This document shows positions 11,501 through 22,289 of a stretch of DNA of 62,000 bases, in pieces. The stretch is from NCBI RefSeq assembly GCF_000003815.2, contig NC_049994.1:17022789-17084788 (forward strand). The letters are read 5' to 3'. The notes under the pieces were generated by a model. The model was not told the DNA's origin, did no database searches, and saw only the letters and a list, made by a program, of their open reading frames with translations. Numbering within the stretch: position 1 is the stretch's first letter; each line of letters starts with the position of its first letter. Made by a program: the position numbers and the translations under genes. The stretch comes from Branchiostoma floridae (taxonomy: Eukaryota; Chordata; Leptocardii; Amphioxiformes; Branchiostomatidae).

Positions 11501-12555
11501 ATCAGGCGTTCCGATGTCCCGACAGGGGTAGTTATGGATTGAACCAGGGTGTTCCTAACAGCAAACCCAACACCATGCCACCGAGGCTGGTTTGCTTCCA
11601 GTCCCTTCCAGTAGAATGTGAAGTTTGCTTCCCTCAAACATCCATTTTCAGCAATCCTTGTTTCTTGAAGAGCAACAATGTCCATCTGCAGTTTTTCAAG
11701 TTCTTCATCAATTAGAGCAGTCTTTCTAATTTCCCCATGCCTAATGTCCATGTTATCTAATCCGGGTAACATGGTTCTTACATTCCATGTCCCGATGCGC
11801 AAGTACTTCTTTCTGTTCTTGGTAACGGGTACAGTCTTACATCTGTCGTTCGACTTTTGGTCTATCCCCATGCTCCCTGTGAGGCAGACAGACGTGACGG
11901 GTCGACACCTAATTGGCCTGGGGCTGCCAGGCTTTGGCGGGCGGTAGTCGCATCCTATGTAGCTAAACAGCCACTCCCACCGTCAAAAACGGCCCGTGGC
12001 GTCCTCCTTTTCGCCAATTTGGGAGAACTTATAACCCGTAACTGCCGTCTTCCGCTGAGGTTAACGGACCTCTGCTGTGCCGGGGCATGTTAGGGAGCGG
12101 TGCCTTGCCCATAGCGCACCACGCCCCACTCGACTCTAGGAATTCACTCCGAAGGAGAGACAAAGTCTATACGTCCGAAGCATCCCTATAGCTGCAGGGG
12201 ATGCCAGACGATGGCTGTGGATAAGTCCGCACCAACAACTGCCTACGGGTCCCTCCCTCCGGAATTTTGGTCAGGGTTAACTCCCTTAGCCTTGGCCTCA
12301 AAAGGCAAAACCTGCAAGACAGCAGGTGGTTTGGAATCAGGGTTTTCCTTCCCCTAGACGGACTGCCTTCCAAGGCTATTGAGCTCCGTCTGCCCGGCTT
12401 GCACTGCCCTTCGTCTGACCTCTCACCCGTAACCTGCCCGGCATGGTTAGACCTGCCAGGGGCATGGGAGCCCCCGCCGGTATAGCCCACAGGATCCTTG
12501 AGGCACTCAAGCTTCCCCACCACGACAAGGTAGCAGTACGAGGGGATATCACTAA
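8590..12555 (-). mobile_element. Non-LTR retrotransposon (LINE), apparently near full length
   Basis: The element holds the 1081-aa endonuclease/reverse transcriptase ORF at 8626-11871 plus a GC-rich 5' leader at about 11872-12555 on the minus strand. The leader contains CTACCTTGTCGTGGTGGGG, which I recognise as a typical leader of this LINE type in invertebrates. The 3'UTR is only tens of bases and ends near a GACTGACTGAT tract, like the short tails of RTE-type elements. Ends are approximate and I could not define a target-site duplication. It separates NHL exon A from the downstream repeats. Confidence 0.8.
8626..11871 (-). CDS. LINE ORF: APE endonuclease, reverse transcriptase and C-terminal zinc finger (1081 aa)
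   Basis: One uninterrupted ORF from an ATG at 11871. The N-terminal ~240 residues form an apurinic-like endonuclease: LRIGTWNVRT, LQETR, LGDFNARVG, a LDLVITRKK block and DTDHSL. The middle is a reverse transcriptase: SGKAPGQDGIPAEVLK, FRGISLLSITGK, FVDLTKAFDTV, NGVKQGCVLAPTLF and the catalytic LFADDAAL (FADD). The C-terminal part has the LYGSETWTVYSR and RLRWLGHVSRMDD blocks and ends in a CX2C...HX4HC zinc-finger-like module (CTSCGRACRAKIGLISHQRH). The protein copies its own RNA at a nicked target. The absence of stops and frameshifts suggests recent activity. Features fit an RTE-like element, but I cannot fix the clade by eye. Confidence 0.93.
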   Translation of the reverse strand: MGIDQKSNDRCKTVPVTKNRKKYLRIGTWNVRTMLPGLDNMDIRHGEIRKTALIDEELEKLQMDIVALQETRIAENGCLREANFTFYWKGLEANQPRWHGVGFAVRNTLVQSITTPVGTSERLMSLRLNSAGGYVNFINAYAPTLTSSGELKDNFYGVLSQVYTSIPQGEQLYILGDFNARVGRDYDTWSVPLGHFGVGKMNENGQRLLEFCSERDLVITNTVFGVKECQRVSWCHPRSKHWHQLDLVITRKKHMNTVKVTRSFHSADCDTDHSLVASRVEITHKRIHRRRPEARPKVNAMVAKEPERKKTFAREFSRRMQECATGDTVDELWHTLSKNIYDSAAASCGKKRQAGKDWVEAHAGSLLPLFDAKRKAMFEHKTNPSQATLDRLRHTRSEAQRESRKCANRYWTDLCSSIQSASDRGDSGTMHSLMKVALGPRVSKAAPLKSKEGEVITDRSKQLERWVEHYSELYSNEIPEKPGLDEALPDFPELTELDGMPEESELLEALSALPSGKAPGQDGIPAEVLKENKEVVLPHLYDLLRQCWEKGMIPHEMRNAKIVTLYKNKGDRGDCNSFRGISLLSITGKAIARIVRKRLQTLAKRVLPESQCGFRAGRSTTDMIFTLRQLQEKCREQCMPLYIAFVDLTKAFDTVCRSALYKVLKSIGCPPKLLQLVISFHEDMKACIQFDGSTSDCFDVRNGVKQGCVLAPTLFSIYFSVLLRCAFGGNQDGVYIRSRADGSLFNLARLRAKSKTVEVLCRELLFADDAALTAHEETTLQGLLDNLSRACDLFCLTISVKKTEVIGQGTAIPPSITLHGNPLRTVPKFTYLGSVATSTNSLDVEINVRIGRAAASFGKLSKRAWENQKLTRKTKVQIYNTCVLPTLLYGSETWTVYSRQEKRLNSFHMRCLRRILNIKWQDRITNEEVLRQAGIPSLFETLRRNRLRWLGHVSRMDDTRLPKRVLYGELSVGSRPRGRPKLRYKDVCKATLQDFSICTKNWESVATDRSRWRAAVHTGMERYRAARERQVREARQRKKKGEGSNTGEVFTCTSCGRACRAKIGLISHQRHCQARTVTSND

Positions 12556-12649
12556 ATCAGATGTATTATCAGTCATACGTTCAGAGCAACAGAGGTATAG
12601 AACTTAATAGAGTGCCTTAAGATTCATTTTGTACTGTCAAACGTCGGAA

Positions 12650-13195
12650 GGTAAGATGTTACTTGTATGCTGCGGTGTTCCTGGACATGAGACGCGCCTT
12701 TGACACTGTTTGGCACATCGGTCGTATCTGCAAACTGTCGCGATATGTCCACGGTCCTTTCATGTCAATTCAGTAAATTGTTCTCAGATTACTTGTCGGG
12801 TCACAAAAAAAGTGTAAACTGTCGCGATATGTCCACGGTCCTTTCAGGTCAATTCAGTAAATTGTTCTCAGATTACTTGTCGGGTCACAAAAAAAGTGTG
12901 GTTATCAACGGTGTGGGGTCTTCATCACAACGGCTGGTGTACCCTAGGGAAGCTTTGTTGGACCGTTGCTGTTTGTAATTTTCCAGAATGACATCGAAGA
13001 ACTACCCAGCAAATCCAGCGTAAACTGCTTCATGGATGACACCTCACGGTTTAAGGACGCAAAGCCATCGCGATATCGATACAACCAATTAACACAACCA
13101 ACGCCGACTTGTATATCGTCTACAACTGGTTCCACAATTGGGGGCTGCAGCTACACTCTATTAAATACGAGGCCATGTGCATCAAGGCATTCCTA
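12650..13195 (+). pseudogene. Decayed LINE reverse-transcriptase fragment
   Basis: Broken reading frames contain recognisable pieces of a reverse transcriptase: FLDMRRAFDTVWH at about 12680, then LFSDYLSGHKKSVVINGVGSS, then VIFQNDIEELPS and CFMDDT, in the right order for motifs A to C. The frames shift several times. A ~93-bp tandem duplication lies in the middle (about 12735-12898). It differs from the intact LINE next to it and is much older. Confidence 0.75.
12735..12898. repeat. 93-bp tandem duplication within the LINE relic
   Basis: The segment beginning AAACTGTCGCGATATGTCCA occurs twice in direct succession with about one mismatch by eye. It duplicates part of the old reverse-transcriptase sequence, so it arose after the insertion. 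Confidence 0.9.
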
Positions 13196-13199
13196 AGCA

Positions 13200-14514
13200 A
13201 AGTTAAATTACTTCATTTACATAGCAGGTGAGCTTGTTGAACCTGTTACACACACCTACACTACACTATCAAAGTGAAACCGTGTAATTTAGGCAACAGC
13301 TGTTAAGTTACAAGTACAGTTCAAAAACAGAACGAAATGTACATTTCAAATGAATCATTCAAACCCAGGTCATGTGATCATTAATTAGCCAAAACTTACG
13401 CCCAACAGAACAATATCATGTATTAACCAAACGATTAGTTTCTATCCTAAAACAGTGCTAGAATGGAACACCCTATCGACACACGTGGTAACATTATTCA
13501 GCACCACCAGCAAATAATTTTGTGCATAGTACCTCAATATACATACAAGTCTCCCTTAACCCCCAGAGGTAAAACTCGGGCAATTGTGCGGTAATGTGTA
13601 AATTCACTTGCATAATTTTGGTTCTATTTTACAAAATGTTTTCAGCAACGCCAACTCAACCGACCACACTAATCTCTACACATTGGTGTGATGTCGCATA
13701 GTTAAGTGTGAAAGACAGAGGACGGGTTATCTGAAGCCATTTGAAGTGACAGAACACCAAAATCTCCATCGTCGCTGAATAAATATCCCAGAGATAGGCA
13801 AACACATCGTGAACCAATAGCAGAATCGGACACGGTATGCACCGGTATTGGTAGACCAGGTATTATTCCACGATTTACAAGAAACACAAAACTCAAAACA
13901 AAGCACACATCAAAGCTGTACAATTTCCGGTAACATCCTTAAATGACGTGTAGAATCTCTATAAAAATTGAAAACTACAGACGTAGACAATATGCACCTG
14001 GGAACACAGACCTGACTGTACATTGAGGTATAAAATTGCTGCTTATTATTATAGGTGTGACTATTCCGCATTTTAACAGCCTAATGGGACAGGGTCTAAT
14101 CCACACTAAAATACTAGTATCCAGTAAGCTCCAGTAAGAGTGGAGGAAGAAGAAGTCAACACAGTAGAATGAATCTGGAAGCCACCGTTCACATGAAATG
14201 CGTGCAGCATTTTTCGACCGAGATTTGGATGGGGGGTGAAGCAGGGTCCAGTTTGTAAGTCAGAAGTGCAAGACCCTCAAAAATCATTTTCCCTCCAAAA
14301 GAAGAAAACCAAATACCAATATTTAGTAGCGACTCAGAGTTTGCAGCACAAAAGCACAATGCAGATACGGACACATAGTAAAGCCTACACAGCGGCATGT
14401 CACAACAAGACATCACTGATGGCAAAAATCTCCAGACTACTCCAGGTCACTTTTACTTATCTGATAAAGCGATAAGCTACGGCTGAGATTTTAATGATAG
14501 TTTGTGTGTACTCT
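13200..14514. other. No gene recognised
   Basis: AT-rich sequence with no supported exon, no long repeat and no homology by eye to the NHL units. Short open frames on both strands (13702-13923 and 14189-14425) show no family features. Confidence 0.45.
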
Positions 14515-14640
14515 CTAGCAACAAAGTTATCTCCTGACACTCCTTTATATTACCCACATAAGATAGTATTATACAAGTTCTGCCAGCCAGACGAGAACTG
14601 GTTCCACCGGTCTTCAGAGTTCAGACGCATTGACATTTCG
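14515..14640 (+). pseudogene. 3'UTR remnant of a lost NHL-family copy
   Basis: The sequence CTGACACTCCTTTATATTAC ... CCACATAA ... ACAAGTTCTGCCAG ... GACGAGAACTGGTTCCACC matches, with substitutions, the sequence just after the NHL stop in copy B (28570-28690) and its counterparts after C, D and E. No NHL coding sequence precedes it here. It is followed by the minisatellite and block X in the same order as after B. I read it as the 3' end of a deleted copy. Confidence 0.6.
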
Positions 14641-15788
14641 CTCTTTTCTCTTCTCTGTCTGGAGCATTCCTAGTCTGTGTAACACAAACTCCGCTGTCCA
14701 GGGCTGTAACTGGCCCCTCCCCGCGGAGTTTGTGCTCCACTAGCTATAAGCTGGGGGAACTGTTGTAGAAAATACCAACACCAATGGCAAGCCAGGATTT
14801 CGGTCAAGCCCCCATTACCGTGGAAACCAGTAGATTTGCATGTCTCCACCACCCAGACGGTGGGCGGGCTAGTTGCCTCTCCTATTGTCTGTGCAGGCTG
14901 TGGTTCCCTGTGTGAAGGACCCATGGGAGCAGAGGCATGTTTGTGTTGGGAAAACAACATCTTGTGGGGATTTCAAGAAACTTGAAGGAATCTTGGAGCG
15001 CAGACTTTCCTGGAACTATTATTTTGCCTGGTGGTGAGATTTTATGTGGCCAGCAACGATAGCTTGGCATAAAGTATATTTCTTTGATCTATATGGGCAG
15101 ACAACTGCAGAAAAACAGTTGGTTCACAAAAATGCGGCATGTTGTTGTGACACTTGAAGCCTGTCAAACTTCTCAGAACCATGATATGTCCCTCCTATAT
15201 TGCCCCATTGTCACATCAAAAGTTATGCCACAGGCACATCTACCTAAAGGAATGCTATTCTATGTATTGTAGAGTAATTTTCACATTAGTTCTTCGGTGC
15301 AACGGTTGTTAATAAAAAGATGTCTCATATTATAATAGTAGAACTGTGCATACATAGTCAACTGTTCCCACCATCAGTACAAGTGGCTCAGATCAAGGAG
15401 ATCAACTACAGATAAGAGGTGTGATGCTGTCAATCACCACATAGCAACCCAACCCAGTCCCTAGCAACCAAAAGCCAGGCTGTGGTGGGCTGTGATGACA
15501 ATTACATAAATTATCCATATATGGAAAACCCAGTTCCCTTGACTTAAGGCTATTGTCCATCAAGCTAATAGAGGGCCGGCGGATGTTTGGCGGGCTGCTA
15601 TAAGCGAGATTTAATCAGGCTAGAGCATTCCACTCTGTCGGAGTACTTATCCAACATTTTGGTCCATTTTGTGTAATTGGCCTTTTTACTTGGATGTCGA
15701 AACTTTACAAACGGTTTTCTTTGAGGAGTGTTCACTTTGGGCCTAATCATGATGTACGTCATCAAAAGTGAGGAAAATGTGACAACCG

Positions 15789-15829
<41 letters not shown>

Positions 15830-16079
15830 GTTTTGCCAATAAGGAGACCAAGGGAAATTCCAGGACTGTAGAAAATAGGTACCTAATATCCACTAGAGGA
15901 TATAAGCTAAGCTGCCTGGGTTTGCCTTTTATTGCATTTCTGCAATCTCCATAAATCAAATTGAATTAAATAAGATGTGTCAGAAGTGATAAAAATGTAG
16001 ATTTCAATTATGTGGTAGTAAGAGAACTATACAGCACTCGTGTCTTTCCCACTTTTTAAAATCCTTTAACAGGAAAAGA
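14641..16079. other. Flank of the lost copy; no gene recognised
   Basis: Contains a 12-bp inverted repeat (CACAAACTCCGC with GCGGAGTTTGTG, about 14688-14736). It also contains ATGATGTACGTCATCAAAAG followed by an (AATC)n tract, which resembles 28800-28890 downstream of copy B. This again supports a former copy of the unit here. No exon seen. Confidence 0.5.
15791..15828. repeat. (AATC)n microsatellite
   Basis: About nine near-perfect AATC units, with a shorter counterpart in the flank of copy B near 28841-28885. Confidence 0.9.
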
Positions 16080-17130
16080 CTTTCTTGGAAAAGAAAAGTG
16101 GCCATAATGGCCAGGTGGTCCTTATGCAGACGTGGTCACTCGTACATATTTAATTGTTTATCAATAGCCAGTAGGTCCTAGAACAGAGATGATCATTAGT
16201 ACATATCTAACTGTTTATCAATAGCCAGTAGGTCCTAGAACAGAGGTGGTCATTAGTACATGTTAAACTGTTTATCAATAACCAGTAGGTGCTGATACAG
16301 AGGTGATCACTTGGCATATGCTTTACTGTCATTATGATAACACTAGACCTGTTTGAAGAGAAAAATTTGTATTAGAGCACTGTTTTAGGTCTGAAATATA
16401 TGAAGCAATGGATTATATCTATAGAATGGACAACCAACGTTTCGGTCTGCTATATATCAAAGACCAAGTGGTAATCAAGATGGTCACTTGTACAGGATGG
16501 AGTGTATATTAACGGCCAGCTGTAGGCTGTCCTTGTGCAGAAGTTCTCACTAGTACAAGGTTGACTGTCAAGTGGCGCTTATGTAGAGGAGGTCACTTGT
16601 GCAGGAATATTAATGGCCAGGTGGTCTTTGTGTAAGGGTAGTTACTTGTACAACTTAAACTGCATATCAACTGTCACTTGTACAGATTTGACTGTATATT
16701 ATAGCCCAGGCTGTCCTTATGTAGACGTTAGTACAAGTTTGACTGTCCATAGCCAGGTGGTCCTTATGTAGATGGGTCACTTGTACAATTTTAACTGCAT
16801 ATCAATGGCTCTGATATACAGGTGATTTCATATACAGGTTTGACTGTATATAAAAGGTCAGGTGGTCATCATGTAAAGGTGGAGTCTTGTACAGGTTTGA
16901 GTGTCAAAGGCCAGCTGGTCCCTTTGTTATTATTCTATGTAGAAGTGATCACTTGTACAGCTTTGACTGTATATCAATAGCCAGGTTGCTCTTATGAAGA
17001 GGTGGTCACTTGTACAGGTTTGGCTTTATTTTATTGGCCATGTGCATGTACTGGGGTTGCCTATACGGTCAGAGGCGGTGTCTTGTACAAGTTTGACTGT
17101 ACATCGATGGCCAGGTGGAGATGATTATTA
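16080..17130 (+). repeat. 57-bp minisatellite, array 1 (degenerate)
   Basis: Degenerate tandem units of the type GTGGTCACTTGTACAGGTTT, GACTGTATATCAATGGCCAG and GTGGTCCTTATGTAGAG. Same family as the arrays after B, C, D and E. Orientation relative to the 3'UTR remnant upstream is the same as in the intact units. Confidence 0.85.
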
Positions 17131-18640
17131 GCACATATATGATTCACTGTCATTACATTAGGTGTAATGAGAAACCAGTTTAGCTTGTATTGATTTAGTA
17201 TTCGGGACTCGTTACAGTCCTGAGCTGTATGAATCAAAGGATATAGACTTTAATTATTGACAGCCAAACAAAGTCGATCTGCAATTTTTCTTCTCCACAT
17301 TGAACGAAAGAGTTCACCAGGTTTTGAGTTGATGATTTGATGAAGTGGTGATTGCTTTGTACATCCGCAGTCTTAAGTTTATTCATTTATTTCTGTTTAT
17401 TACCAGGGTATTCGATGGTGTTTACGTTGATGTGCACTGATGTAATATGTAATGTAACGTATTTGTAATATGTAATGTACATTGCAGTATCGGCTTTTTG
17501 TGGTTTAATATTTATCTTTATATCATTTGTCTTTTCTAGGTGTGAATCAAAGATTATTGACATTTCTATTGACTTCAAGATCACGCCACAATACGTCCGC
17601 TGAAGCTACTTATTATAAATGGTTGGGTCATACTATCTATAAATTAAAGGCAGATGGTCTTGAAAAGTTTAAAGATTTATTACCAGGGAAGAATTCGAGA
17701 GGAAGCTTGTTCCATGAAGAGATAATCCGAGGGAAAATCAGCATGGAAGTTACCCCTGAGATATGGGATGTTTACGATTGAAATGTGCAAATCGATTTTC
17801 GATTCAATCAATAACAATGATGATGAAAGTGTTAAGCTTTTGAAATAGTATCGATTGTGCCTAATGATTGCTATAGGAAATGTGAATAAAGATGTAGAAA
17901 TACTAAAGAATGAAATGATTTTTACTTGTCTATCTACACAGAACAAACTGTTCTTGAGCAGAGATATATAGTAGGCATCCTTCAATCTCAAAAGTTGATG
18001 GTACCACTCTGGATTAAGGCAGTTTACAGCGTCTTATGTCTACAGACATACATAAATACGTTGGGATAAAGGTTTACACGATTTACGGCAACAAAAGTAC
18101 TCTTAGACCACGTAAATCTTAGACTATTAAAATGTAGATTGGAAGTTTATAGACAAATTATAACCCCTGATGTACTCCCTTCATAATTGTGTGACCCAAG
18201 TATTACAGAAAGGAGATGGGCACGACCTTGTACACCTTAAGATGTGAGACAGTATAACACCAAGATGACTCCTGTTCTGCTGAGACGTGCTAGCAACTCC
18301 TTCATACTTGCCACTGAAACAGTGGGAAGACTTGATGTCCTTACCGTAGGAACAGGCTACCCACGCAATTTAGTTCTACATCATGTAGTCGATGGAAAGT
18401 ACGTGGGTGTCTACATAAAGTTGAACCATACATGATTATGTATATAATCTACCAACTCCAAAACAGCAGCCTACGTCTAGAGACGAAGATGTTGGACAGG
18501 TCTACTTTAATCATTCCCAGGGGAGGGAAGCTAAACGCCATCGAGAATTCTAAATTCATAAACACATGGGTTGTATTTGTCTAACAAAACGCTTATCTCA
18601 TAAAATGTTTCACTTGAATACTATATCAGTGTCATAGTAA
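17131..18640 (+). repeat. Block X, copy 1 (shared non-coding unit segment)
   Basis: A ~1.3-kb segment also found at 29160-30350 (+), 32380-33540 (-) and, interrupted, about 53000-54960 (-). Recognisable parts are GTGTTTACGTTGATGTGCAC, a run of TAATATGTAATGTA repeats, GGAAGCTTGTTCCATGAAGA and CCTAATGATTGCTATAGGAA. The open frames in it (for example 17527-17781) are not kept between copies, so it is probably non-coding. Confidence 0.75.
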
Positions 18641-19640
18641 AATCTTGCGACCGTTCCAATGTGCCCTTTTTTTGGACCAAAATGTCCAATGCTCCAAAAA
18701 ATGTTTATTCAACATTTTTGGACGCCTACACATATCACGTCTCGGCCCTGAGCGAGTCTCATGATCAGTTGTACTGCTGAGTGCGAGCCGATTCCAGAAG
18801 CCTCACCGTAAGTACAAAATAGCACAACATATGTTCTTCTCGATCGTGGAGGATAGCTTCTGTAACTTAGAACAAATGACAGTTGAAAGATAGTGTGCCA
18901 ATTTATAGGATGACAATTTATAAGATATTTGCTCTTACCAGTGATGTTCTTACCGATACGCAGTAGAGACACATTCGTATGTGTTATTCTTAGGGCATTT
19001 ACATGTTGTTTTTCCTCTATGAACGAATTAATGGTGTAAATTGTTAACATCAAGAAGATGTATCTGATTTCCTGTAGGACCAAAAATAATTGAACAAACC
19101 CATAGCGCAGTTTTACCAACACACTTAGCATAAAATCCAACCAGAAGATATTTTGACCTAGAACTAGACCTTCTCGAAAAAAAGAATGGGAACTAAATGA
19201 CTACACAACCTCAAGTTAGTCAAAAAAAGTTTGTAGCATGTCAGTATAGAATTTATCGTTAAATGAACTATAAGTAAGAGCAACATAACAGCTACACCCG
19301 CAGCCGGCACAACATGTGCTTCAGATCGTAGCACTGACATAAATTGTCTGGTATCAGAAGATGACTCATACGTGGGCTGCTTCATCTACATAGAGATAAG
19401 TCGTTTTTGTCTACCCGTTGACGACATAGAGCTTTGTTTTCAGTGGGCGGTGAAACTCATGCCGTGCAGTGCACATAGCCATGTAAGATTCAAGTGTACG
19501 GCGCTCATTGAAGTAAAAGAAAGAGGCGTCTAGTAACGGGAAGGTTTGACACTTTGGGAAAAGACCACAGAACTGGGGCTGTCTGATTTGCATGCAGATA
19601 TCACATCGTTACATCACAAACATCGTCAAGTATCAGAGCC
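18641..19640 (+). promoter_or_regulatory. Conserved 5' flank of copy B (putative promoter/5'UTR)
   Basis: This segment recurs in front of exon 1 of C, D and E. Shared pieces include GACGCCTACACATATCACGT, a block near CAGTGGGCGGTGAAACTCAT, GGGAAGGTTTGACACTTTGG, AAAAGACCACAGAACTGGGG and a stretch ending GCC-ATG. No clear TATA box was seen. Conservation by eye next to the ATG is good, but recent duplication alone could explain that. The start site is unknown. Confidence 0.5.
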
Positions 19641-20784
19641 ATGACGGAAGACCTCTTAAGCGACAGTACAACAAAACTAGGTACAGAAACTGCACAGCCT
19701 CTCGCCAGGCAAGATGCTGAGGGTGTCGATCTCCACATCCCTGATGAGCAACTGTCTACCAAGAGCGATGCTGCAGCTGAGAACAGACAAGCCATCAATT
19801 TAGACCCTGGTGATTTTGACACGTACGCTATTGCATACATATGCAAGGATCATAGCACTTACATGAAGACGAGTTTGGAAGAGACGAAAACAGTGGCAAC
19901 AATAGTAGCGTCCAACAGTAGCCATGATAGCGACATGAACTTGGCAGGGTGTGGCTCATCCGAGAATGATTCTGATACTTCAGTTTTCATTAGAAGTGAT
20001 AATACCGCGCACACAGAAACCCGGGATCCAAACCCGATGTACACACGAGGCACCACGGACTCTTCTCCAAACGTCGATACTCCAAACCCGATGTACACAC
20101 AAAGCACCATGGACGTTACACCTAACCCGATGTATGCACAAAACATCATGAACTCTCCTCCAAACGACGTTAACCCTAATTCGATGTACTTACAAACCAC
20201 CACGGAGCCAAACGTCAGCCCTAGACTTGCCTCCAACTCAAACAACGGTGATGGCAACCCCTGCACTCGGCCATCAGCTGATACACATCAGCAAGATAAC
20301 GAAGTCACCTTTATACCAGCTAAACACGATGGTAATCAGAGCCTTCAGCCGTATGATGTTACACGACAGCAAGATGGTGATGAGGAAGGTGTCATTGAGG
20401 GAGCAAACATCCGGAACAATCCCTGCCTCCGACCATATGCTGTAAAGTGTCTTAAACCTTTTAGAAATTCTGCCGTCGAGTCAGCTAGCTGTGATGTCGC
20501 CCAGCCCTATGCTGTTAGATACCAAAAAGAAACCGTCGAGTCAGCTAACAATGATAGCGATCCCTATATCCAACCATATGCTGTTAGATACCAGAAAGAC
20601 GGTGAACCTCCTATCCGAGCAACCGACTGTGGGCTAGCTAGCATCAACAATGATGTCATGGCCAACCCATCGAGCAATGATGGAAATCCTACTGATGTTG
20701 TCAGTGAGGAAAGGCAACGTGTCCCGAATGCGCTTAATCGAAATCCGATGTACGTGCCAAACGTTCAGCAGCCTGTAGCTTGCG
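19641..20784 (+). CDS. Copy B exon 1: NPMY/PYAV cytoplasmic-type tail
   Basis: Starts at an ATG in the context GAGCCATGA and ends at the donor TGCG|gtaaga, phase 1. It contains HIPDEQLS, the three-tyrosine segment TYAIAYICKDHSTY (residues 61-74), four NPMY and one NSMY motif, and later RPYAVKC, QPYAVRYQ and QPYAVRYQ. The region is very rich in Asn, Asp, Ser, Pro and Gln, with no signal peptide and no predicted fold. Such composition points to a disordered adaptor-binding tail. Confidence 0.88.
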
Positions 20785-21529
20785 GTAAGATGCGTCTTTT
20801 TTTATGAATTGGGCTACTTTATATGCAGCCTGTAGTTTGCGGTAAGATGCGTCTAAGTTCCTTAGAATTTGGTTACGTTCCGTGCCACCTGGTTTTGAAA
20901 AAATAGAACCTGGCTCACACTTAGGTTGGAAAAGGAAATGTTGCAGGTGTTTTAATCATTACTGATCGCGAGGCTTTTGACAAGATTAGGATGAATTATT
21001 TTGTGTCTGAAGTTAAACATGTTTGGATTTAAAGATATTACGGTAAATGTATACTATTATTACAATTGAATTATCCAGTTTGCAGTATTCAACACAAATT
21101 GAAACAAATTATTCACGGCATCCTTTCTTTGTGAAACAGTTGGTATGACTGTGTCAGCATATTTCAGGTACTAGTAACCAGGATGTTTGTGAAGCTATGT
21201 TACAGTTACTTCTAGGTAAGGTCTAGGTATTCAAACTCTGGAAAGAAATATTAGTTAGTTTTCTTTGTTATAGTAGTACTCTTGTTATATTTCAGCCATA
21301 CCATAGGTATGGTGAAATATATTGTATTCGTAATGTTTCTTTCTCCTGTCAAATCTTCAAATCGAATCAACTGCGTCGTTCTTGGACCGAATGACTTGAA
21401 ATTCTCACAAGGGTAGAGTGGAATAATACCCTTAGACATTTTTTTTCATTTTTTTCATATCTACCTTTCAAATGATTTTATTCATGTTTTTTGCAATTTT
21501 ATGTACATTTTGCCCCCCTGTACCCTGGT

Positions 21530-22060
21530 ATTACCCGAATGACCTGAAATTTGGTACAGAGGTGCCTTGATCATATGCCCACAAAGATACAATAACAGTT
21601 TTGGCATATGGTACAACGAAATGCTTAATTTTGACATTTTTGGCCAAAAAAATGACATTTTTTTGCTCCTTTACCCTCATTTTACATCCAAATGACCTGA
21701 AATTTGGTATAGGAGTGCAATCTACACATGCGCACATGGATCTAATAACACTTTTGGCATACAGTACAACAAAATGCTTAATTTTGACATTTTTGGCCCA
21801 AAAAATGACATTTTTTGCTCCTATAGCCTCATTTTACAACCAAATGACCTAAAATTTGGTGTAGGAGTGCAATCTACATATGCGCACATGGATCCAATAA
21901 CACTTTTGGCATACAGTACGACAAAGTGCTTAATGTGGGGATTTTTTGGCCATTGTTTGACCAAAAACGTACACTTTTGGCTCCTGTTCCCTGGTCTTAC
22001 AACCAAATGACCTAAATTTTGGTAAATAGGTGCACTAGATATTTATTCAAATGACCCATG
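21530..22060. repeat. ~152-bp tandem repeat, about 3.5 units
   Basis: The marker TGCTTAAT recurs at 21622, 21775 and 21927 (steps 153 and 152). Units share CAAATGACCTGAAATTTGGT, GGAGTGCAATCTACA and TTTTGACATTTTTGGCC. Open frames in it are repeat artefacts. Confidence 0.9.
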
Positions 22061-22133
22061 TATAATTTCTGGTATAAACCACTTCAAAATTATATATTTG
22101 GGGACTTTTTTGGTAATTCTCCACTGACCAGAG

Positions 22134-22159
22134 GGTCAACGACCTCAAGGTCGTTGACC
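22134..22159. repeat. Perfect palindrome, 12-bp arms
   Basis: GGTCAACGACCT, a 2-nt loop, then AGGTCGTTGACC. It lies between two tandem arrays in the intron 1 insertion. Confidence 0.9.
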
Positions 22160-22289
22160 GCTTCCACCTAAAGACAGCATGTGCAAATGTCTATATATAC
22201 CAGTAACTTGATTAAATAGGCAACCAATCACATAGCCTGAGTCAACATCCCGAAGGGGATTGGCAGCCAATCAGTGAGCCTGGTGTTAT

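Noticed and set aside
17527-17781. 84-codon ORF in block X as a small gene
   Set aside because: The counterparts in blocks X 2 and 3 are shifted and interrupted, so the frame is not conserved.
19820-19870. ITAM or ITIM in the TYAIAYICKDHSTY segment
   Set aside because: The +3 positions after the tyrosines (Ala, Asp and others) do not fit the consensus.
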